Source: Elusimicrobiota bacterium (GTDB taxonomy: Bacteria; Elusimicrobiota; Elusimicrobia; UBA1565; UBA9628). Taken from it: a stretch of DNA of 64,000 bases. The notes under the pieces were generated by a model. That model made no database searches and was not told the DNA's origin. It saw only the letters and a list, made by a program, of their open reading frames with translations. The translations under genes and the position numbers were made by a program. Shown here piece by piece: positions 60,173 through 64,000 of this stretch; position 1 is the first letter of the stretch, and every line of letters begins with the position of its first letter. The stretch covers positions 36,965 to 100,964 of the forward strand of contig JACRDP010000018.1 of NCBI GenBank assembly GCA_016212855.1, written 5' to 3'.

Positions 60173-61243
60173 TTAGGCGATCGTGACCTTCTTGTCGAGA
60201 TAGACGTCCTGGATCGCGTTCAGGATTCCCACGCCTTCCTTCATCGGGCGCTGGAAGGCTTTGCGGCCCGAGATCAGGCCCATGCCGCCGGCGCGCTTAT
60301 TGATCACTGCCGTCTTCACGGCCTCGGCCAGGTCGGAGGCTCCGGAGGAGGCCCCGCCCGAGTTGATCAGGCCCGCGCGTCCCATGTAGCAGTTGGCGAC
60401 CTGCCAGCGGGTGAGGTCGATGGGGTTGTCGGTCGTGAGCTTCTCGTACACGAGTTTGCTCGTCTTGCCGAAGCCCTTGATCGCGTTGTAGCCGCCGTTG
60501 TTCTCGGGCAGCTTCTGCTTGATGATGTCGGCCTGGATGGTGACGCCGAGGTGGTTGGCCTGGCCGGTGAGGTCGGCGGACACATGGTAGTCCTTCTCCG
60601 CGGTCTTGAACGCGTTGTTGCGCACGTAGCACCACAAGATCGTGGCCATGCCGAGCTGGTGAGCCTGGTCGAACGCCTGGCTGACCTCCCAGATCTGGCG
60701 GCGCGACTCGGCCGAGCCGAAGTACACCGTCGCGCCGACGGCGGCGCAGCCCATGTCGCGGGCCTGCTTCATGCTGCCGTACATCGTCTGGTCGAACGTG
60801 TTCGGGTAGCTCAGCAGCTCGCTGTGGTTGAACTTCAGGATGAACGGGATCTTGTGCGCGTACTTGCGCGCCACCGAGCCCAGGACGCCGAGCGTGGAGG
60901 CCACGCCGTTGGCGCCGCCTTCGATCGCGAGCTTGATGATGTTCTCCGAGTCGAAGTAGATCGGGTTCGGCGCGAAGGAGGCGGCGGCCGAGTGCTCGAT
61001 GCCCTGGTCGACGGGCAGGATCGACACGTAGCCGGTGCCGGCGAGGCGGCCGTGGTTGTACAGGGACTGCAGGTTCCTCAGCACCGGGATCGGACGGTCG
61101 GAGCCGCCGAACAGGCGGTCGACGGAGTCGGGGCCGGGGATATGGATGGACTCCTTCGGGATGGTGGTGCACTTGTGCTCGAGGAGTTTGGCGTCGGCTC
61201 CGAGCAGGGATTCGATGCTGCTGTTGGCGGTGGTGGTGGGCAT
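60173..61243 (-). CDS. fbaB: Class I fructose-bisphosphate aldolase FbaB
   Basis: A 356-residue aldolase very close to E. coli Fba[35 protein letters not shown], the Schiff-base Lys region [33 protein letters not shown] (phosphate site) and the C-terminal [35 protein letters not shown]. It interconverts fructose 1,6-bisphosphate with dihydroxyacetone phosphate and glyceraldehyde 3-phosphate. Start supported by AAGGAG 6 nt upstream and a TATAAT at 61264-61269 on the minus strand. It converges on the receiver gene. Confidence 0.97.
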   Translation of the reverse strand: MPTTTANSSIESLLGADAKLLEHKCTTIPKESIHIPGPDSVDRLFGGSDRPIPVLRNLQSLYNHGRLAGTGYVSILPVDQGIEHSAAASFAPNPIYFDSENIIKLAIEGGANGVASTLGVLGSVARKYAHKIPFILKFNHSELLSYPNTFDQTMYGSMKQARDMGCAAVGATVYFGSAESRRQIWEVSQAFDQAHQLGMATILWCYVRNNAFKTAEKDYHVSADLTGQANHLGVTIQADIIKQKLPENNGGYNAIKGFGKTSKLVYEKLTTDNPIDLTRWQVANCYMGRAGLINSGGASSGASDLAEAVKTAVINKRAGGMGLISGRKAFQRPMKEGVGILNAIQDVYLDKKVTIA

Positions 61244-61448
61244 GTGATTCTCCTTAGGGGATTATTATACGAAAGAGCTCTGCAGTCTATCACGTTTTAA
61301 AATTTGGGATGGAAATGGTGGCAATATCCTGGTTTTCGCTATACAATCCGAAGATGGCTGATTCCAATGCCGAATTAAGCTGGTCAGTCTAATATTCGTT
61401 CGGCAGCTAGGATGGCGCATCAAATATTTAAACATCATCGGAGACAAA

Positions 61449-61883
61449 ATGAGCGAGGCCAACATTCAGCCGAGGGAGATTGCATCCGCGCAGGTCAAAG
61501 TAGGCAATGAACTGTGCAGATTGGTGCTTACTGAGAAGTTCGTAAGCATGCACAGCAAAAAGTTTTTATTTCGTGAAGCGGCCGTTCTTATTCCGCTTAG
61601 CTCTATCGATTCGATCTCCCATGGCTGGCAACGCAGTGCGGGCCTCTTAATTGTTGGGGTGGTTCTAGCCCTAGCAGGTGTGGTAATGCTGGGGCAGCAA
61701 GCTTCCGGCGGAGGAGCTGTATTATTTTTCGGAATCGCCTTCCTCGCGGCTTTCTGGTTCTATCGCCCCCATCTACTATTGGTCCGCTCCACAAGAGAGG
61801 CGCTCGGTGGAAATCCAACATCTGCGCCGGAATCCCAGAAGTTCATTGACGTCTTAACAGAGGTTCTCAGCCGGGGTAAATAA
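61449..61883 (+). CDS. Membrane protein with PH-like N-domain, 144 aa
   Basis: The first 60 residues are strand-rich (SAQVKVGNELCRLVLTEKFVSMHSKKFLFREAAVLIPLSSIDSISHG), as in bacterial PH-like domains, followed by two membrane helices (LLIVGVVLALAGVVML and GAVLFFGIAFLAAFWFY) and a short tail. CGGAGA precedes the ATG. Base composition is lower in GC than the core genes and codon choice is mixed, consistent with transfer. The 205 bp before it hold only a weak inverted repeat (GCCGAAT at 61369, GTTCGGC at 61398). No specific function. Confidence 0.72.
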   Translation: MSEANIQPREIASAQVKVGNELCRLVLTEKFVSMHSKKFLFREAAVLIPLSSIDSISHGWQRSAGLLIVGVVLALAGVVMLGQQASGGGAVLFFGIAFLAAFWFYRPHLLLVRSTREALGGNPTSAPESQKFIDVLTEVLSRGK

Positions 61884-61901
61884 AACGCAGACGGAGGGAT
61901 T

Positions 61902-62210
61902 ATGGCGTTTCAGCGCTGGGGCTATACGATTGAAGGAGCATGGACTGATCCAAATAGCTTGGACTCACGTTCCGGCATTTACATAATTTGGTGCAAATCT
62001 GGGGAGGCATGGACGGTGCTGGACGTCGGTGAATCGCATGACGTCAAGGATCGGGTCCTTAAGCATGACAGAGCGGACTGTTGGAAACGGAATTGTTCCG
62101 GCACAATCTGCTATTCGGCCATCTACACGCCAAATGCGCAGCAGTCCGGACGAATGGAAATCGAACAGGCAATTCGTAAACAGGAGCGTCCGCCCTGTGG
62201 TGATAGGTAG
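61902..62210 (+). CDS. GIY-YIG-like protein, 102 aa
   Basis: A compact protein with SGIYIIWCKSGEAWTVLDVGESHDVKDRVLKHDRADCWKR: GIY, then DVG in place of YIG, then an S/R...H pattern and a later Glu in MEIEQAIRK, which follows the layout of GIY-YIG domains. The C-terminal PPCG is typical of the small relatives of this group. Nuclease activity is uncertain because the Tyr of YIG is missing. GGAGGG precedes the ATG. The stop lies 3 nt before an attC-like element, as in integron gene cassettes. Confidence 0.65.
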   Translation: MAFQRWGYTIEGAWTDPNSLDSRSGIYIIWCKSGEAWTVLDVGESHDVKDRVLKHDRADCWKRNCSGTICYSAIYTPNAQQSGRMEIEQAIRKQERPPCGDR

Positions 62211-62213
62211 ACT

Positions 62214-62293
62214 GCCGAACCAAGCGCTTGTGCCGACGCGCGCCTTCTTTATGGAGTTCCTGTAGCGCGCGCGGCACAGCGTGGCGTTAGGGC
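62214..62293 (+). other. attC-like recombination site
   Basis: An 80-bp imperfect hairpin starts with GCCGAAC and ends with GCGTTAGGGC, i.e. AAC/GTT core ends like R'' and R'. The inner arms pair as TGTGCCG-A-CGCGCGC with GCGCGCG-CGGCACA, leaving one unpaired A on one side, a hallmark of attC sites. It directly follows a short ORF stop. No integrase is in the window, and the core heptamers deviate from consensus. Confidence 0.45.
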
Positions 62294-62342
62294 GCCCTAG
62301 CGTTCAATTGCGCGAAGCATGTATCGTTCATGAGGAAATGAA

Positions 62343-63905
62343 ATGATTCGAACTATTGAAGAACTTCTGGAATGCGCAAAACGCGGCGAACTTGTTGAGC
62401 ATCGCGCAGACAATGTCGAATTAAAAGAAAACTGGCAGCAGGCGCATGGGCATGATCTATCCGCATTCGGGAATAGAGTTGGGCCAATGGCCAAGGAATG
62501 CCCGCAATGGCTTATTGTCGGGGTTAAGGATGATGGGACACTTTGCGGTTACGATGAGCCCACGATCAGACAGAAAGAACTTGCGATCTCGCAGCATGTT
62601 AACCAGTATTTGAGTCCTACGCAGGCATGCATCGGAATCTCGCCAAGACAGGCGGGAAGTGCCTGGATAATTGTGATCGGTGTGAAAAATCCCGGGGCAT
62701 TGGTTCTATGGAATCGATCCGCATATAAGGCGGCAGGAACGACCTCCGAGAAGATGGCACCTGAAGAGATGATGGAACTCACTGTAAAACTACCGGGGTT
62801 GGCCGACCGTTCAGCACAAGACTCGTCATCTGAATACAATGCCGGCCTTGTGAAGAAGTTTTCAGAGCGGCTACTTTCTGAGCGGCCAGACATCACATTC
62901 GCCGGTACCGCGAATATCACAGATGAAATTCTGAATAAGACTCGAATCAATGGAAAAGTAACGGCAAAGATTTTATTCGGGGAGACGCGCTATCGTCTTG
63001 TTTATCACGATGCTAATGGCACGCCTACTGAAAATCATCAGATAGCCGGCCTGTATCAGGTTCTCGTTCCGGAGTTTGTGGAAAGAATTCAAGATTGGAC
63101 GAAACACAAATTAGGAATTGATCAGCCTCCCTACCCGCCAAGGGCGCTGAAGGAGGCATTCGCTAATGCGGTTGCCCATGCAGCGTATTATGAAGCAGAT
63201 GGGGACATTGTTATTCAGGCGTATCCAGATAAAGTTTCCATAAGCAACCTTGCGCTACAAGAATCGCGCTATTTTGCGAATCGCTGGTTTTCTTCCGAGC
63301 GAAATACTACCAACCGCCTGCTAATGGAAGTTCTAAGACTGTCGAGAGTGGTCGACGAACTGGGCCTTGGGAAGAACATCATTTTTCAAGAAGCCATCAA
63401 GAACGGACAACGCCCGCCAAATGTCGAAGTTGAGCCTGCAGGCGCCTATGTTCGTTGGCGCCTAACAATCCACGGTGGACATGCCGACCCCATCCATGTT
63501 CGATGCCTTGAACGGCTACGTGAGAAATATAGGGATGAGCGTAAAGCGTTAATGGCGCATGCATTGGTTTTGTGGAGCGGACAGCCGGTTTCAAAAATTA
63601 GAACGTATGTGTCAGGTGAGTCGCTTCCGATCTTCGCTGAGATACTCAATGACGGCTATGGCCCCATATTTCATCTTGAGAAAGAGGATCGAATATTTCT
63701 TCGCAGATGGGCGCGTGTTCTTGTGAACGAAGGCAAGGATTCTAAGGCTTTGACGCCGCAAGAGGAGGACGACATCCGAAATCTTGCGTATCGGCTAAGA
63801 GTCAAGAATCACGGCGGGTATTTTTCTCCGAAGGTTTTACGCGGCATCGCGGATATGGGCCGACCTTACCCCCGTTTGAGGGCCGTTGTTAAGTTGAGTT
63901 CTTAA
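62343..63905 (+). CDS. AlbA_2 (Schlafen-like) domain and ATP-binding protein
   Basis: A 520-residue protein. The N-terminal 130 residues have the AlbA_2/divergent AAA pattern (VELKENWQQAHGHD...WLIVGVKDDGTLCGYDEP, IIVIGVKNPG). About residues 250-330 hold a GHKL-type ATP-binding segment: PPRALKEAFANAVAHAAYYEADGDIVIQAYPDKVSISN, as in the HATPase_c_4 modules that follow AlbA_2. The C-terminal 200 residues are unrecognised. Such proteins act as regulators or in anti-phage islands. Start supported by GAGGAAA. Codon use and GC are clearly lower than the core, the 3' end overlaps a transposase remnant, and an attC-like site lies upstream, so acquisition is likely. Confidence 0.8.
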   Translation: MIRTIEELLECAKRGELVEHRADNVELKENWQQAHGHDLSAFGNRVGPMAKECPQWLIVGVKDDGTLCGYDEPTIRQKELAISQHVNQYLSPTQACIGISPRQAGSAWIIVIGVKNPGALVLWNRSAYKAAGTTSEKMAPEEMMELTVKLPGLADRSAQDSSSEYNAGLVKKFSERLLSERPDITFAGTANITDEILNKTRINGKVTAKILFGETRYRLVYHDANGTPTENHQIAGLYQVLVPEFVERIQDWTKHKLGIDQPPYPPRALKEAFANAVAHAAYYEADGDIVIQAYPDKVSISNLALQESRYFANRWFSSERNTTNRLLMEVLRLSRVVDELGLGKNIIFQEAIKNGQRPPNVEVEPAGAYVRWRLTIHGGHADPIHVRCLERLREKYRDERKALMAHALVLWSGQPVSKIRTYVSGESLPIFAEILNDGYGPIFHLEKEDRIFLRRWARVLVNEGKDSKALTPQEEDDIRNLAYRLRVKNHGGYFSPKVLRGIADMGRPYPRLRAVVKLSS

Positions 63906-64000
63906 CGAACCTGCGTTCCGTGAGCAGTTCCGTCTTTCATCTTATCATTGTGTAGCTGTTCGTACTCCGTTGGCGTCATGTCGTCCAGTGAGCTGTGCGG
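63902..64000 (-). mobile_element. IS3-family transposase, C-terminal end (partial)
   Basis: Reading the minus strand into the window edge gives PHSSLDDMTPTEYEQLHN followed by a short tail and a stop at 63902. PHSSL..MTP.EY is the conserved end of the IS3 OrfB integrase core. The rest lies outside the window. It overlaps the last 4 bp of the AlbA_2 gene, so the element lies directly against it. Confidence 0.88.

Noticed and set aside
1..64000. rRNA, tRNA, riboswitch or prophage genes
   Set aside because: None found on reading the intergenic regions, all of which are below about 300 bp; tiny or divergent RNAs cannot be excluded without a covariance search.

Overview
The window looks like a chromosomal segment of a high-GC, Gram-negative-type bacterium. 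The most likely source is an uncultured member of the Elusimicrobiota or a related lineage. This is an inference from the very large exported modular proteins with Ala/Pro-rich N-termini, a LexA with a Gram-positive-type operator, and an FbaB-type aldolase; no rRNA is present to confirm it. Roughly 1-61,250 is uniformly GC-rich and densely coded on both strands. The last 2.7 kb (about 61,250-64,000) is visibly more AT-rich, carries an attC-like hairpin and ends in a truncated IS3-family transposase, so it looks acquired.

Layout. 1-7.9 kb: mostly minus-strand envelope genes (TIGR03546-like membrane protein, exported cysteine-peptidase-like protein, SlyD-like lipoprotein, PGRP-type amidase, HExxH protein-lipoprotein-DUF309 operon), with lexA plus a Cys-rich CWC protein on the plus strand. 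8-13.4 kb: smc, a metallophosphatase and an exported protein closed by a strong terminator. 13.5-22.9 kb: a three-gene unit made of a 52-aa ORF, a beta-barrel-like protein started by an overlapping TTG, and a 2687-aa exported protein joining an HELHH segment, a subtilase, HEAT repeats, a degenerate second subtilase, a GH77-like domain and a glycogen-debranching domain. 22.9-33 kb: a Cys-repeat protein, a cytochrome c/PuuD-like/zinc-ribbon operon, a ClpP-like exported protease, an operon headed by an exported cold-shock-domain membrane protein, a lysozyme-like protein and a ceramidase-family protein. 33-33.3 kb: a nested palindromic cloverleaf. 33.9-59.7 kb: the main cluster of large exported fusion proteins (MFS plus two ATP-grasp domains; M28 peptidase; HAD-like; HAD-like plus PD-(D/E)XK; HAD plus MFS; HtpX plus MFS; M50 plus S8), with a class III cyclase and a tandem pair of small paralogues between them. 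59.7-61.2 kb: a stand-alone receiver protein and fbaB.

Three patterns run through the window. (1) The big exported proteins share an N-terminal architecture: signal peptide, 100-200 residues rich in Ala/Pro/Val/Leu, and often a short segment containing FDG or FTG, placed in front of unrelated catalytic or transport domains. (2) Their upstream regions share clusters of GGNCC-type motifs (CCTAGGNCC, TTGGGACC, TTCGGACC) that are otherwise scarce. (3) Many transcription units have a -10 hexamer only 5-8 nt from the start codon and no Shine-Dalgarno sequence, which predicts leaderless mRNAs, whereas internal operon genes use normal GGAGG-type sites. Taken together, the 13.5-22.9 and 33.9-59.7 kb regions look like a co-regulated set of envelope-targeted fusion proteins for proteolysis, transport and ligation. 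I know of no described system matching this set.
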